Position numbers and translations under genes: made by a program. DNA of 64,000 nt from Nissolia schottii (taxonomy: Eukaryota > Streptophyta > Magnoliopsida > Fabales > Fabaceae), in the NCBI GenBank assembly GCA_003254905.1, contig QANU01110418.1, positions 1-64,000 on the forward strand. Direction: 5' to 3'. Positions 63,596-64,000 of the stretch are shown piece after piece. Below the pieces are notes generated by a model. That model had not been told where the DNA came from and did not search any database. It saw nothing but the letters and a program-made list of their open reading frames with translations. The first letter of the stretch is position 1. The number at the start of each line of letters is the position of its first letter.

Positions 63596-64000
63596 CTAAA
63601 TATGATCCCAACAGGTTAGTAGGGTAAGCATGAATATTAGAATAATTTGATAAAGGACAATTAATGGCCCATTCCTTATTTCTTTTAATTAAAGCTACAA
63701 AACCAGACGGATATGGAGAAAAAAAAAATCAAAATTAGTGTCTACATATTTGTATCTGTTCCACTCACAATGTTTTCTGATACAGAGAATTCCTGCAACT
63801 CACAAACAAGCTAAAGAACTAAAGTCTCAGTGTCATAAGAATGATTGTTCATAATTTGGTCAATAGTGCACAACATATTCTGGGTATTAATTTTATAATC
63901 AAAACCTGGAACTGTTGTCTACAACAAAATTTTGTTACTTTCATTATCTGTACAACCTCTTGGGATAATTTTTTCAAAAAGAAAAATCTAACTGCTATTT

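Overview
This is a plant nuclear genome window. It is AT-rich with intron-containing genes, R2R3-MYB, D-type cyclin, EB1, F-box/LRR and PTEN-like families, and dense Class I and Class II transposon debris. The style of the repeats (an LTR-like block rich in TAATCGATTAC palindromes, a CACTA element with CCGTCGG subterminal repeats, a tRNA-derived SINE) suggests a legume, probably Glycine; the species is an inference. The sequence is a draft-type assembly: a 603-base run of N at 46689-47291, and single Ns at 12815 and 13770.

Five genes are well supported. (1) An intronless subgroup-22 R2R3-MYB factor (MYB44/70/73/77 type) on the minus strand at 2307-3311. (2) A six-exon EB1 microtubule plus-end protein, closest to the EB1C class, on the plus strand at 30372-31978. 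(3) A four-exon cyclin D3 on the minus strand at 36755-38144 with a retinoblastoma-binding LxCxE motif. (4) An intronless F-box/LRR protein of the SKIP2/VFB type on the plus strand at 57934-59511. (5) The last eight coding exons of a PTEN2-type lipid phosphatase on the minus strand at 60977-63595, whose 5' end lies beyond the right edge. F-box and PTEN genes converge. A small two-exon locus after EB1 (32652-33070) looks frame-disrupted. The genes are independent housekeeping or regulatory loci (cell cycle, microtubules, phosphoinositides, ubiquitin ligation, stress transcription) and do not form a cluster.

The rest is intergenic and transposon-rich. From left to right: a miniature Copia/TRIM-like element (7540-8190); a 950-bp direct duplication (12816-13769 and 15210-16161) whose first copy is bounded on both sides by single Ns and is probably an assembly redundancy; an array of CACAAAC repeats between the copies; a MITE with TTA target duplications (16493-21788) split by a 4.75-kb non-autonomous CACTA element (16876-21628, GTG target duplication); a second CACAAAC-array element with a short FAR1-like N-terminal remnant (28.7-29.8 kb); a gypsy-like LTR fragment (39.7-40.3 kb); a hAT-like MITE (43.87-44.17 kb); gene-like fragments beside the assembly gap (46.0-46.7 kb); and a nested cluster at 52.3-57.0 kb. 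That cluster holds a MULE-like element with a FAR1-domain fragment and oppositely oriented repeat arrays, invaded by Copia and gypsy LTR pieces, a second CACTA copy and a SINE with a 13-bp target duplication.

The most interesting structure is the recurrence of three separate CACAAAC-array elements, two of them associated with FAR1-like coding remnants, suggesting one MULE family with amplified internal tandem arrays.
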